A stretch of DNA of 64,000 nt from Callaeas wilsoni (GCA_013398955.1 VWPU01001310.1:1-64000), one strand, 5' to 3'. Numbered from the stretch's first letter, positions 47,590 through 59,582 are shown. The notes: generated by a model not told the origin, from the letters alone. Numbers and translations are program-made.

Positions 47590-47980
47590 CAAAAGCAGAG
47601 CAGAATTATTGAAAACAGCAAACCCCAAGCTGTGTATCAGGTGAATCAATAATCAAGGGGAGATGCAGCGAGAAACTCAGCATGTTTTTTTTTAAGTCTA
47701 TCTCTGTGTGCAGGTTGCTGCACTATAATGTCTTCTCCCAACCTGCAATACTTAAAAAATTACTATCGATTTCTTGTAAATCAGCACTAATAACAGCCGT
47801 TGAAGGACTCTTTGCCAGCCTTTTTGCACGGCGCTGGAAGTAATCAACTCTGTGTAAAGGTAATGTGCGTGGAATGCAGCGTTCCCCTGGGGAATAATTT
47901 GTCTTGCCACATTGCCTTGCCCATACCCTCCAGGTATACTTTCCTTAGCTGTGATTGCTGTGCAAATAAGGATATTTGCT
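47590..47980. promoter_or_regulatory. Candidate conserved regulatory block
   Basis: TCAGGTGAATCAATAATCAAGG (quoted in part: GAATCAATAATCAAGG, about 47643-47658), TACTATCGATTTC (47761-47773) and CACTAATAACAGCCGTTG (about 47785-47802) share the block with several CpGs in otherwise CpG-poor DNA (GCACGGCGCTGG, GTGCGTGG, CAGCGTTCC). TGCAAATAAGG near 47960 is octamer-like. The mix of AT cores and preserved CpG suggests constraint. Unproven. Confidence 0.28.
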
Positions 47981-48152
47981 TTCCCACAGCTGCTTAAATG
48001 CTGCTGTGAGTCTGTGCCTGGGGTGGTGGTTCATTCAGCTTTTAGTCTGAAAGAGGGTTACAGCACCAAGAGAGTGTTGGAGTAAGTCCTTCTGGCCCTT
48101 ACCTGCACTGGCAGATGTGGAAAGGGCTAGACAATATGAACTGTTTGCTGTT

Positions 48153-49199
48153 TTAGCTAGCACATGAGGTGACCAAGGATATCTGCTTTAGTTTAGAAAT
48201 GCCTTTGCTATTGGGCAGAGCTCTTTGCACCCAAACTTGCTCTAGTGCACATCTGGAAGGTATCCTCGAGAGCCATATACCTTCCCACAGATATGTAGAC
48301 ACCTTTCCAGACACAGGAACAGGCAGAATGGGCAGCAGAGAACTGCACAGAGTATATGGCAAACACTTTTGCTTGCTGTGTAAGGTGTTAAGGTTCTGTA
48401 GTCTTTGTTTGAATGGCAGCACCTTGCTTGCATCACTGGAGTTGAGCCTTGCTAAGTTCTGCAGGGAACAAAAGTGGAGTGATAAGCTCCATTTACAGCT
48501 GAGGAAGCTGAGCTCTCTGTCAGATCCAGGTAATTTCTGTGAGGTTGTGCAGCTCACACACTGGTGGACTGTGACTTGAACTAGAGCTTCCAGCAGTGTC
48601 TGGTTCTCTTGACACAAATGAAGGTCTCTCACCATTCTTGTCAGGAGACTTTCTAATGCACAGAGCAGAGGTACCAGGCTGAAGAGTCTTTCTCCTGGAC
48701 TACCCACACCTTTTTCCAGGTGTGCATGGTCTTTTTCTGTAGGAATATAGAGCACAGCTTCTGTCTGCCACCTCTGTTCTCTGCTCTCCCTGCTTGTGAA
48801 TGGGAGAGCCTTGAGCAGAGGCAGGTCAGCTCCTGGCTGCTCTTTGTCAGTGTGGCCATCAGTGATGCTCAGTGCATGAACAAGGGGAAAACTTGGAGTC
48901 TGGTGGTGATGCCCAGAAACAATGCATTTTCTGTCCCATTTCTGGAGAGCTGGTGCCTGAGGTTGGTCCTTATACAGGGCTTGTGCCCAAACTGCAGGAT
49001 ATCCCAGAGCAATTCCCCTGCCCAAACTGTTTTTAAGTCTTCTGGAGTAGAGCTGTGTGTAACAGCATGTCCTGATAATTGTTTCTCTTAGCAAAACTGC
49101 AGCTTGTGTTAGCCTGTGAATAACAAGCCTTGTCATAAAGGCAGGAGAAGATCTCAGTCCCTGCACTGAAGCAGTGCAATCAGGGCTGATTATTGGCAA
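48153..49199 (-). other. Unusually long ORF (348 codons), probably not a conventional gene
   Basis: This is the longest open frame in the window, starting MPIISPDCTASVQ and ending LVTSCAS. The composition (rich in Leu, Ser, Cys, Gln, Arg) is ordinary for translated non-coding DNA, and I see no domain, signal peptide or membrane segment. It runs straight through an MIR SINE relic (48489-48592), which argues against an old coding gene. No TATA box, convincing start context or nearby AATAAA was identified as belonging to it. A spliced non-coding transcript or a chance stop-free stretch is more likely. Its length remains surprising for random sequence of this composition. Confidence 0.15.
48489..48592 (-). 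mobile_element. MIR SINE relic
   Basis: In reverse complement it follows the MIR core and tail: 'ccatttacagctgaggaagc' 'tgag' corresponds to the well-known 'ccattttacagatgaggaaactgag'. Then 'gtgaggttgtgcagctcaca' and 'cactggtgg' parallel 'ccaaggtcacacagctagtaagtgg', and 'gacttgaactagag' parallels 'gattcgaacccag'. Upstream bases to about 48463 may also belong. It is an ancient element shared across amniotes. Confidence 0.72.
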
Positions 49200-49620
49200 T
49201 TAATTATGTCCTAGACTCTTGCTGTACATCCTGTGCTTACCAGAATCCCTTACAAATATTGCTCACCTACCTTTTGTCAATGCATGTACTGTGCTCTAAA
49301 AGCAGTGAGTGCATTGAATAAGTTCAGAGGAGATTGGCTCACATTTCAAGGTAAAGAAATATGAGTTCTGCTCTTTAGAGTTAAAGCCTCCAGGGGCCTG
49401 AAGACTCTTTCCCTGGGTTTACAGAACTTTATTGATCTATATCCTCAGTATCTATCCTGCACATGCAATATTCAGAGACCTCCCTGCAGGGATGTCCAGC
49501 TCTGCCAGCATATTTGGGCATTCCTTTTCTCTTGGGAAGTTCTACTTTGCATGAAAAAATTAAATGCACCTGGAAACATAAATGAGAGCTGTGGAAATGG
49601 ACAATGTGAGCCAGTAACAG
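49200..49620. other. Non-coding spacer
   Basis: Nothing recognisable. Confidence 0.55.
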
Positions 49621-49715
49621 TTTCGTATTTTTTATATTATCATATTTATATTCATATGTATTTATATATTCACATACATATTTACATATATATATGAAAA
49701 TATATTTTAATTAAA
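49621..49715. repeat. AT-rich low-complexity tract
   Basis: Degenerate TATATT/CATATA/TTTATA words over about 95 bp, with TATATATATGAAAATATATTTTAATTA (quoted in part: ATATATATGAAAATATAT) at the right end. Confidence 0.85.
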
Positions 49716-52106
49716 GCCCAGAAAATGCACTCATTCCCAAAAGCCATTTAAATGGTGCCTGTCAGAAGCTGGAAAAGCACCCCTATGCTAATTTAGCAGG
49801 GATGAGATCGCTGTCTCCCAAATGCTAAAGAAAAGGACTTTATCAACTGGAAATGTTGGGTCCTTAGTAAGAGACACGACTTTCTAGACTTCTGCTTTGA
49901 ACATGGTTATAGGTTTTCAGTGAAATATCTTCATTTCTCCACAACAGGGGAACTCCACTTGGGGTTTTACCTGGTGTGAGGCTGTACCAGAGCAGGGTTG
50001 ATTGCACACAGATATCCAGGGGTCGGGGCAGAGTGGGAAGGGAGTTTCAGCATGGAAATCTGGGGCATTTGTCACCTGAAGAGCAGAAACCCTCCACCAA
50101 ACCAAAATACCACAGCAGGCTATTGTTAAAAGTTCCAGCCACTGGCAAACTGATCAAAGCAGTGCTGAGGTGGTGTGGCCCGTGTGTACACACTGTGTGT
50201 CTGTTGTGTATCTCCTCAGTTACATTAAAGATTGATTGAGCTGCACCAGCCTATCTTAGGAGTCATCTCACTCAGTGCACTCTAAAACCAATATAGGCCT
50301 GTAAACCTATTTAACCTTCCCATCTGGGAATGCATTTCGTTGACGATGGCAGCTTGATGGTCATTAAAATTAAAGACAGAAAATAATATTAGATAATGCA
50401 GTGCTTTTCTCTTGGCAATGTAGGGCTGGCATCTTCTCGATGTTCCAGTTTGACCCTTTGTGTTGTTTGGAGAAGACATGATTTGTTTTCATGTTATTTG
50501 GGATATTTTCTCTTAATGCTCCCCATACTAGTGCATCGCCTTCCCCCAGTCTGTCTTTCCCAATTCAGATATTTTTGGGAGGACAGAATATCTAAATATA
50601 AGAGTTTTGCAACTAGTGTCCTCTCATTTAACATATAATAATTGTCAGTAGGGGACACTGGACTTGCTGTAAGACAAAGAAGAAGAAAGGAGATGCAGCT
50701 GTCAAGGTACAAAAAAATATTTCTTGCATGATGACCATCACTGTGGCTTTTTGGGTCTAAAATAACAACAATAATCTTAATTTTGTAGATATTATATGCT
50801 GGTTAAAGCCACAGAGGTATCTTCCCAGAGTTATGTGTATGAACTCGTTGGATCAATAACTACAGCATTTTTCAACCTAGCACAGTTCTGACTTACCTCA
50901 GGTTCTGGAATTGGGCTGATTCTCTTGAAAAGTACGAACTGGAAATGAATAGCAGTTTTTAAAATGTTGAATGTGGACGATAGTGCTCATAAAGCTGTAG
51001 CCCCAGGACTAGAGCAGTTACAGGTTCAGAAAGGCAATATTTCAATATTAACAAGTATAGACCCTTCACAGAACATCAGGATTATGATAATGGACCGAAC
51101 GTGGGCTGGGTGTTCAGCTGTCTGAGGTCACTGTTGTTCCAGCAATGCTGCTGAAGTACAACATAAAAGAAAGAGTGTTCTGGTTTTTTTGTTCTTTGTG
51201 GAGAATTGTTGCTAAGCAATTGGGAAAACAGTAAGGCAAAAGATATGAAAGCATAATTCACTTTGTAAACAATAAAGATCTTTACAATTTTGGAAGAAAC
51301 TGCAGCAGTAATACATAACATCAGAAAGGAGAAGCTCTACGGAACATCAGTAGAACATTATTCAGGCTCTTTTCTTTTTTAAGAGTGCCAGAAGATTGAC
51401 AACTTGATGCTGATGTAGAATTGAGTTACCTTCACTGATATCAATCATTTCCCTACCATGGTTCAGAGAACCTAAACCACAATGAAGTTAGAGAGGAATG
51501 CACATGCACACACTCACGGTGCAGACATATTTCACCAGTGTAACTTTATCACATCAAAACTCACGACAAGTTTGCAGGTGGGGAAATTTTCTTCACATTA
51601 ATATGACTTTGTACAGTTATTGCTTTACAGACGGTTTTGCGTTGCTTTGTTTTGTTTTGTTTTTTGAGAGTGCCAGTAAACATCTGTATTGCAGTGACTT
51701 TTGCCTATGAATTACTATAGGAATCACTGATTTCTTGTTTATCACTTTTCCAAAAGGTGTTGACTCCCTGATTGGGCATTTCCAGCGCAGCACCTGCCTG
51801 GGTGTTCTGCAGCATTATTCCCTATGTCAATCCTTGTCTGATTAAACTGATGCTGTCCTTTTGAAATCAATGGAGTTAAGTCATATTACAATGCCCAAGA
51901 ATCTGTTCTAATGTGGAAATACTTCCTTTCCTGTCAGCTGGCATTTTCATCTGGCTTGGAGGTGAGTTTGAAGACTGTAATATATTTTTATCTCTTAAAT
52001 CAGCTGCCAATACGTTAGGAAAGGGTGGCATAATCTGTTCTCCTGTTATCTTTATAAAAAGGGTCCAGTCTTTTCTTTGAAACTTCCAAACTTGGGAGTC
52101 CACGTC
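49716..52106. other. Non-coding stretch, no gene seen
   Basis: About 2.4 kb. A short (TTTTG)n patch lies at 51645-51665. ORFs of 60-90 codons show no domains. No mobile element recognised. Confidence 0.6.
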
Positions 52107-52294
52107 TGCTCAGGGCTCCTGGGCTCTTTCTAAGAGACTGCTCAAACCAGCTTCATGTGTTTTGCACAGAGAGATGTGGGAAGATCACACATCTTTCATC
52201 TGGGCCTGTGAAACTTTACACAGAAACTTCATTTCTGCCTGTGTTTGCTGTATTTCACTACAAATTATTCTCCTTCAGCAAATTTAGAGGAGAA
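52107..52294 (+). repeat. Tandem duplication, copy 1 (188 bp)
   Basis: Starts TGCTCAGGGCTCCTGGGCTC and ends AATTTAGAGGAGAA directly before the single N at 52295. The next 187 bases repeat it almost exactly. Confidence 0.97.
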
Positions 52295-52295
52295 N
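52295..52295. other. Single ambiguous base (N) at the duplication junction
   Basis: This is the only N I noticed in the window. It sits exactly between the two copies of the 188-bp unit, which is what an assembler leaves when two contig ends that should overlap are joined side by side. Confidence 0.97.
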
Positions 52296-52482
52296 TGCTC
52301 AGGGCTCCTGGGCTCCTTCTAAGAGAGTGCGCAAACCAGTTTCATGTGTTTTGCACAGAGAGATGTGGAAGATCACACATCTTTCATCTGGGCCTGTGAA
52401 ACTTTACACAGAAACTTCATTTCTGCCTGTGTTTGCTGTATTTCACTACAAATTATTCTCCTTCAGCAAATTTAGAGGAGAA
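52296..52482 (+). repeat. Tandem duplication, copy 2 (187 bp)
   Basis: Differs from copy 1 by a few substitutions (CTTTCTAAG/CCTTCTAAG, GACTGCTC/GAGTGCGC, CAGCTTC/CAGTTTC) and one missing G (GTGGGAAG/GTGGAAG), all within its first 75 bases. The remaining roughly 115 bases are identical. Confidence 0.97.
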
Positions 52483-52595
52483 AACCCCAACATTCCTTAT
52501 TAAGTGTGGACTCTGGCATCCTCACCTGAGCCAGCCCATGCTGTGCTGCTGCCTTTTCTTTTGCCTTGTTCTTCTGCTGGTTTGCTCCAGCCATC

Positions 52596-52660
52596 GGGAT
52601 GGGATGGGATGGGATGGGATGGGATGGGATGGGATGGGATGGGATGGGATGGGATGGGAT
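52596..52660 (+). repeat. (GGGAT)13 microsatellite, G-quadruplex-capable
   Basis: Thirteen perfect GGGAT units (65 bp) after CCATC, ending GGGAAGG. Each unit supplies a GGG run with a 2-base AT spacer, which satisfies the G3-N(1-7) quadruplex rule many times over on the plus strand. ORFs across it in several frames encode repeated peptides and are artefacts. Confidence 0.98.
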
Positions 52661-55600
52661 GGGAAGGATGCTGGACTTCCCAAGCTGTGTCCCCTTTGCC
52701 TTCCCCAGAAAGGAGACCTGCAAACACAATTGTAAATCCCCAGATGAGCACCAACATTTAATGCTGCCAGGAAAGAAGCCTAAATGGGACCTCTGTTGCT
52801 AAACCTTTAATTAAAGGTCTGAAATTAAATTCTAACAAGTTGCCATGTAGCCTTATGATCCTTTGAAATCAATGGCCCAAATCCTGTTGATTACAGTGGA
52901 CCCAGGCTTTCTCCTAAGGTGTTTCTGCTGTACTCATACCCTCAGAAATGTTCAGGATGTCACAGTGGCTGTTCATTTGATGAAGAGCCTTCCAAGCTCA
53001 CAAGGAGGCAGAATAAAAAAGGTGCTGTGGGTTTTGGCCATCTACAGGCAATGTGAATGTTTGTTTTTTGAAGTTTTGCTTTGTGCTTTATATTTTCATT
53101 AAACAGCAGCAATTCAGATTTTATTTTCCGCACAATTCTGGTAATATAAAGAGTTTGTTTGGTACATAGGCGAACTCATCCATGACAAATTGCATGGAAA
53201 CTATGGAAACACTCTGCTTAATGGAGTACAAGGTCAGGCTGTCTCATACTAAAAAATTAATCATTCCTCTGCTTTTTTTTCCCAGGATTTCTTGGGAGGT
53301 AGGGAAAAGCAGTTCAGATCAGTAGCACATGGGAAGACTAAATAGTGGAATTGATTAGACCTAGATGAATTAATCACTGAGAACAAGTCCCCTCACAAAC
53401 TTAATTCTTTCTTTTTTTGATTGCTTCTCCTTATGTGAGAGGAAGTGTTCATTTCTGCAAGCACCGATCAGGTGATTTACCTGAACACATTCTGTAGCAT
53501 TCGTGTCTCTCACAGATGTGCTCTCATGTCCCCTGGGATGCTTTGGCCTTTCTTGCTCTTCAGTGGCTTTGCTGGTGGTGGTTCAAACAGGCCACTCTGC
53601 TACAGAATGCCAAAATATTTTCAGGACATGAGACATGCATTCTTTCAGTTTCCACTCACTCTGACTGTAGGAAGGTTGGTTCTGCACTGGGTGCTTGGAT
53701 TAATGCCCAAATGAAATTTTGTATTTGCCTTTGTGGCAGCAATTATCTCCTCTTTTCCACACAGCCATCCTGTCCAAGACAGGTTTATCCAGCACTGTGT
53801 GTTCTCAGCAGAGAAAAGATAACTTTTAATGAATTTTATCTTAGATTTATTTGGGGTTTGAGAATTTTATAAGATTTCCAGTTATTCTCCCCCTTCAGTG
53901 TTTTCAGATTGTGGTAAAAGTAGAACCATTCTTTTAAAATTGAGATAATTTTAATGTTTGGTATTCAGTTTAGTGTGTTTGAAAAAGAACCCTGTAAATT
54001 TGGGCTCACATAATAAGCAAATTACCACTGTGAAGAAGAAGAGAGGTTGCATATCTGCCACCTGCATCTCTCTTGCTTAGTCTTTCCTTTGAGCTGAATG
54101 TGATGCAGTCATGTCTGTTTAAAAGAGTGAATCCTGAATTCCAAATGGGGAGGGGTTTTACGGATTCCAGCAACAGGAGAAATGAGCTGCCAAATATGCA
54201 AGCTTGCCCCCCTTAGTCTAATTTTATTTAATGCAGACACTTAATGGAACAGAGTGGGCTGTACCAGGTAGTTTGACCTCAATAGGATTTCAGCATATGC
54301 TTGAACGTTATGCTGATTCTGAGATCACAAATATAGTTAATTTTGATAATTTTGATGAAACAGTGTATTCACAACTACAGTTTTTCGTAGAGGTGAGCTG
54401 TTTATAATGATATTTTCTTTAGAGAGGCGATAAGGGGAGAAGGAATGGAGACTCCACTGCCAGTATTTAGGACTCTGGCTGGGCTGGCAGGAGAAAACTC
54501 TCTCTGTACCCTGCCTGTGCCAGACCTGACATGTCCTTAAGTACAAGGAACTTGGCTGTGAACCAGACAGGCTCAGGATGCTGAACCTCAACCTTTCCCA
54601 TCCTCCCCATCCATTTGTCCAGAGAAAGAGGAATCAAATCTCTATTTCTGTGGCTATGTTTCCATCCAGAAAATTTCCCTAAAACCACTTTGGTCTTCTA
54701 CCTTTCTAGCTTTCTTGGTGATTTTCAATCATTCTTCCTGTGAGATTTGAAATATTCCACTTCAAGTTCTTCTAAAACTTAACATTTTATAGATTTTCCT
54801 TTTGCTTTTTTTCCTTTCATCAGGTAAGAAAGACTCACATAAACCCAGCTGAGACCTCTGGGCTCACCTCACACCAGGACAAATCTGCTGACCAAGGCTT
54901 GCTATTTTTTGATAGTTCTGAGTGTCCTGCAGCTCTGTGATGTTTTGTTGCTTTGCCTGACACTGAATTCTCTGTTTCGTATTAGAGCACTAGAATACAG
55001 TTTAGTATTTTGAATAGTCACAGAAAATGCCACTTCCCTTATCAATTACTGCCTGAATTCACTTTCCTCTTCAAGCTGCTCTTGTTCCCACACGGTCCAT
55101 AGCTCTGCTTTCCTCAAGCTGATGTTGTAGTTGGTATTCTCTGAGTGCTGCCTGGCTGGAAGTCCTCCCTTATCATTTATCTAGGCTGGTATGAGCTAGG
55201 AATGCACATCCATTTTCATGAGCATCCCCACTACCCTGTAAGGCCAGAAAACTTGCAAGGATTGGGTTTCTGCTAACTTTCCTGCTTAGGATTATAGACA
55301 CAGGCACACCTGAAGCTTTTCTCTCTGAAGCTGCTTATATGGGGATGAATGATGCATGCAGGGAAAGGATAACTTAAACCTGGGAAGGAATTTTGGGTTG
55401 CCTTTCAGGTTCCTGTGATTAGACCCTCTGGCTTGTATACTTAGAAGGAGCATGAATCACCCACTTGAAGCTTTTCTGTAGCTGAAATCGACTTCCCTGC
55501 AGGTTGATTCAATATTGCCACAGCCTTGCCAGCTTCCCCAGGGTGAGTTCACCCATCTTTCTTCAAGGAAAATAAGCTCGTATTGAGCACCATTAGGAGC

Positions 55601-57492
55601 TTCCCTGCGTGTGGGGATGTGTCCACATCTACTCCACTCCCAAACTCAAACCAAAAGTATTTCTGAAGCGCAGTACAGACTGTTTCTCCTTCTGCCACCC
55701 CCTTTACCTCCATCTCAGCAACCTTCTTCTCCAGGCAGATGGCTCCCACCCCCTCCCAGCTCCCCTTGACACCCTGCCAACACCATGCCCAACCACCCCT
55801 GTCATCTGTCTCTTGTCTCTAACCCAGTTGCCTCAGATATGACAGACTACAGTCTCCTCTTTCTCTCTAAAAAGAAACACCGCACCAGCACGCCAGTACC
55901 CAGGAAACCTGGTCAAACAAATGGGGATGGGGATCAGAGAGGGGGTGCAAGGCTTTCCTACGTAAGTTTTTTTGACTTTTCATCCAATATAACTGACTTT
56001 TTTAGGGTATTTCTTTCTTCCTGTTCAAAAAGGAAAAAAAAAAGCAAGCAAACACGCCCTCACTTCCTCCCCCCAGTCTGGTTAGAAGTGCTGCTGAAGC
56101 ACAACGTGGGAGCTGTAGTTCAACACTTGGTGCACCCATTCTCTCACGAGGCTTCCTGACCACCCCTCCACCAGAGCACAAGCCAAGCCTCCTGAATCCC
56201 ATCTCCATGCTTTCCATAGGACACCCAGACTGCAGAGATGGAAGGAGCAAGTGGCATTTCAACATCAAGCCAGTCACATGTCATCTTTTTGGCTTAAATC
56301 TGATACATTTTCAGAATACAGATGCTTAGGTTTTCCACTTTCTCTAGTACATTGATTTTTTTTTCTAAAAAAGCACAATCCCTCTTTTTATGGGAAAAAG
56401 ACCCTAACAATCACAAGGCATTTTCATTCCCTCAATTTCTCTTCAAAATGTTTTTATCAGCTTTAGTAACAAAGTGGTTTCTGCAACATGTAAGGTAGCC
56501 TTAAAAGTGACTTTTCTTGAGACATCTCTCTAAGGTCTGCTGGTTCCAAGCTCAATAGTTTTTTTATGTCTTTGCTACTCCTGAAGTCCCCCGATCACAG
56601 TACCTTGGTTCAGTTTTCTTTGTGTGTCAAACAACTTCGTGTTCTCATCTTCCAGCCTTAGACTTGCACATAAACCTTTGCAAATTGGCCCCAGGAGAAC
56701 CTGGGGAATTTATAATTAGGATCATAAGATAATCTTCAATAGAGTGGCCTCATATAAGATTTCACATTTGAAGTTAGACACGTCCCCTTCTAGTTCAGGG
56801 AACAATTTGGGACTGCTTCTGTCTTTAAACTCATGACTATAAACTACACTTAATCCATTGCCTCCCCCTGGCACGCTGGGCTTCCAGTGATCTGTTAGGC
56901 AACATTTCATCCTTTCTCTTCATTGATCTCTTGTTTGTTTAATGTGTTTTCCATTCCTCAGTCCTACAGCAATGTGATTTCTCAGTTGTGTTTGGCTTAG
57001 TGATACTGGAGAAGGCAGGTTTAAGAAACAAGTCTCATTTTCCCTACTTTTTTAATACCTCAATAGGGAAGCTCTGTCAATAGGATAGTGCTAGTACTGC
57101 ACAGGGTTCTCAAGTACTTTTAGAGAAACTCCTCAAGATTTCTCTGTGCTTGATGTTGTGTATTTCAGAAGACACAACCCCAGGTAAGGGAGCATAAGAA
57201 ATCAAGGAAAAGACTGCTATAATTTGTCACCATGCAATCTACATAGGTGTTATCATATAAATAGATATTTATCTGTACCTTGGAAGCATGCCAGTGGATG
57301 TAGAGAGGTGCATTCATGCTGCATCCCTTGGTGTTGTGGCATCTGGGGCAGGGGACAGCTGTTCTTTGAGTTTTCATTTTGCTTTAATTTGATGCCCATG
57401 GAGCTTTCAATGAGAAATGTCAGCTTAACTTTTCATGGTTGAAACTGTGCTAACATTTGAAAACCTCACTAATTCCATTTACAAATCTAACA
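52661..57492. other. Non-coding stretch, no gene seen
   Basis: Nearly 5 kb. ORFs such as 53516-53872 (plus) and 55785-56159 (plus) show no recognisable domain. The region around 55.7-55.8 kb is C-rich. No mobile element recognised. Confidence 0.55.
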
Positions 57493-57616
57493 GAGGCCAG
57501 GTTTGATGAGGCTTGGAGCAACCTGCTCTGGTGGAAGGTGTCCCTGCCCACGGCAGCAGGAACTGGATGATTTTTGAGGTCCCTTCCAGCCCAGGCTGTT
57601 CTGTGACTCTGTGATT
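57493..57616 (+). mobile_element. Short CR1 LINE 3' fragment
   Basis: Sense CR1 end: 'aggccaggtttgatgaggct', 'tggagcaacctgctctggtg', 'gaaggtgtccctgcccacgg', 'ggtcccttccagcccaggc', 'tgttctgtgactctgtgatt'. Severely 5'-truncated. Confidence 0.93.
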
Positions 57617-59042
57617 AGAAGTGGTCACTGGTAAACTGAATGAGCTGCTTTTCTGAGACACTGAGCTGTTATCAAAGAGTCTATAGGGCTAAAAATCCCG
57701 TCATAAAAACCATAAACAAAGACTTTACAGCTTTCAAATCAGCTTGGTGTCTTGGGTGACAGTTGATACACTGAAAATCAGTGAGACTTTTGTTCTTTAG
57801 CAATTTAGGTAAAAAATTCCCTTCTTTACTACATTTGATGCTAAAGCTGAGACAGGCAAAATCCCAAAAGTGAGAGGTGAGTCAGGGAGACAACATTGTT
57901 TTATCCCCAAAACTGAAACAATGGTCAGCCAGGCTGTATTCCCATTTCCTCTAAAATTACTGAAGCTCTTGAGGAAAGACTTGCATGAAAGGTCTTGATA
58001 TTTTTGCTTTTGTCTAATTCACCCAGGAAGCCTTTATAATATGTTACTGATTTTCAGTGGTTTTTACCATTAATTCTGATTCTTGTTTCAGCTTGGACAA
58101 TGTAATTTTCATTGACCTATTTTTAGCCACACAATATTTTTGTTGTTATTATGCAGCAGCCTAGACATAGCAGTGGGAATTGAGAAGAAATTGTAATTTA
58201 CAGGACTCGATAAACCTTACCAAGCACAACGATTTGTATTTTGTATTTCTATTTCCTGAAGGGGCACAAAGCTGTCCTCTGGAGCTTTTACAAAAAAAAA
58301 TGTCACATTCTTAACATAGATGTAAAATGCAGAAGAAAATGCAGAACAATAAATTTGGACCTATGATCAGGGTCTTTCATTCCTAAAAGTCTTTTCCGAA
58401 GAGTTAAGCAATAATGCTATTAAAAGGAAAGTGAATAAGTAAACACTATATTCCAGAAACAGCTTTTTCTGGGATTCTATTTAACCAGCTTTGTTTAGAA
58501 AGCTTCAGACTCCATGTTGTAGTTTTAATGACATTTAAATTTAGCATTCATATTGCAGGAGAAGGAGATGGATGCCCCTGTGCAGCAGGGCCTTCGTCTT
58601 CCATACAGGCATGAAGTCAATAAAGATTCTGCTCATGGTACCATGGGTAGTAACCAGGAAAGGAAAGGAAAACAACACCCTGCTTGTCCCCTCATTGCTA
58701 AATAAGTTTTTGGTGAATTAATAACTGCTCATTTTTTTAAAGCAGTTAGATTAGCATAAAAATAGAGAAAAATAATAACTTTGTGCTGTCTGGGGTACCA
58801 ATCCTGCTGACTGCCTGAGTGTGACAAACAGCAAGGGTGGGAGAGGGAGCAGACAGAATATTCATTATTTTTCCATTGAGAAAGAAGGAGGCCACTCTAG
58901 GAGCCAGTATTTGGAGTCCATGTAAGCCATGACTGCCACCTATGATCCCCTTCAGCCTCATCCAAAGACCCACTCAGCAGCTCCCCGGGGAACTGGTGTC
59001 TGCAGTTATCCATCCCAGGTCACTTATTTCAAGAGGGAGCTC
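57617..59042. other. Non-coding stretch, no gene seen
   Basis: AT-rich, including an A9 run near 58290. No gene or repeat family recognised. Confidence 0.6.
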
Positions 59043-59046
59043 TGCC

Positions 59047-59495
59047 TGATGCCTTAGGACTTAAGCTTTTATATTTTCATATATTTGTAATCCTGCAATT
59101 CTTTAGTGTGTAACTCTGAGCTCCATGTGGAGTGTTAGCAACTGCTTTCCCATTTTGATCAGACACAACAATTCTTCTCCAGGCCTGAGAATCAAGGACA
59201 CCTCACTGTCTCAGGCCCCCAGAAATGGAAACAAAAATGAGTTGGGGGGGAGCAAACTGGGAGAATGGGACTGTACTGCCTGAAGCTGTAATTGGACAAT
59301 TAACCTCTGATCTGCAAATGGACAGAACTTATATCTGTCCCAAAAAAAATGTGACTGTGTCCATCCTGGGTGCAGTCTCTGCGAGACTCCTGCACTGCCC
59401 AAGGTGTGCCCTGGAAAGGCCTTTCAATAAATACCTACCCTTTATCCTTTCACTCTGTCCAGCCTCTGCTCCAGGTCAGCCTCTCCAAGGCAGCG
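59047..59495 (+). mobile_element. Solo LTR, copy 2 (449 bp, 4-bp target duplication)
   Basis: Second copy of the LTR at 16341-16790, in the same orientation. It starts TGATGCCTTAGG and ends CCAAGGCAGCG, with TGCC on both sides (59043-59046 and 59496-59499). TTATAT (59329-59334) and AATAAA (59426-59431) sit at matching places. Different flanking tetranucleotides show that the two LTRs are independent insertions and not the two ends of one 43-kb provirus. The terminal CG in place of the expected CA is a later mutation. No internal retroviral sequence follows. Confidence 0.85.
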
Positions 59496-59582
59496 TGCCT
59501 GCTCTGCTCACCAGCTGGCACATTCCCATGGCCCAAATGTCATCCTCCATTCACATGATTTCAAGATGTGACCCTTGGGTAT

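Noticed and set aside
52433..52802. Several ORFs on both strands across (GGGAT)13
   Set aside because: Repeat-driven open frames with no flanking coding character.
16341..59495. The two LTRs as the ends of one large provirus
   Set aside because: The flanking 4-bp duplications differ (AAGG and TGCC), the spacing of about 43 kb is far too large, and unrelated CR1 copies fill the space between.
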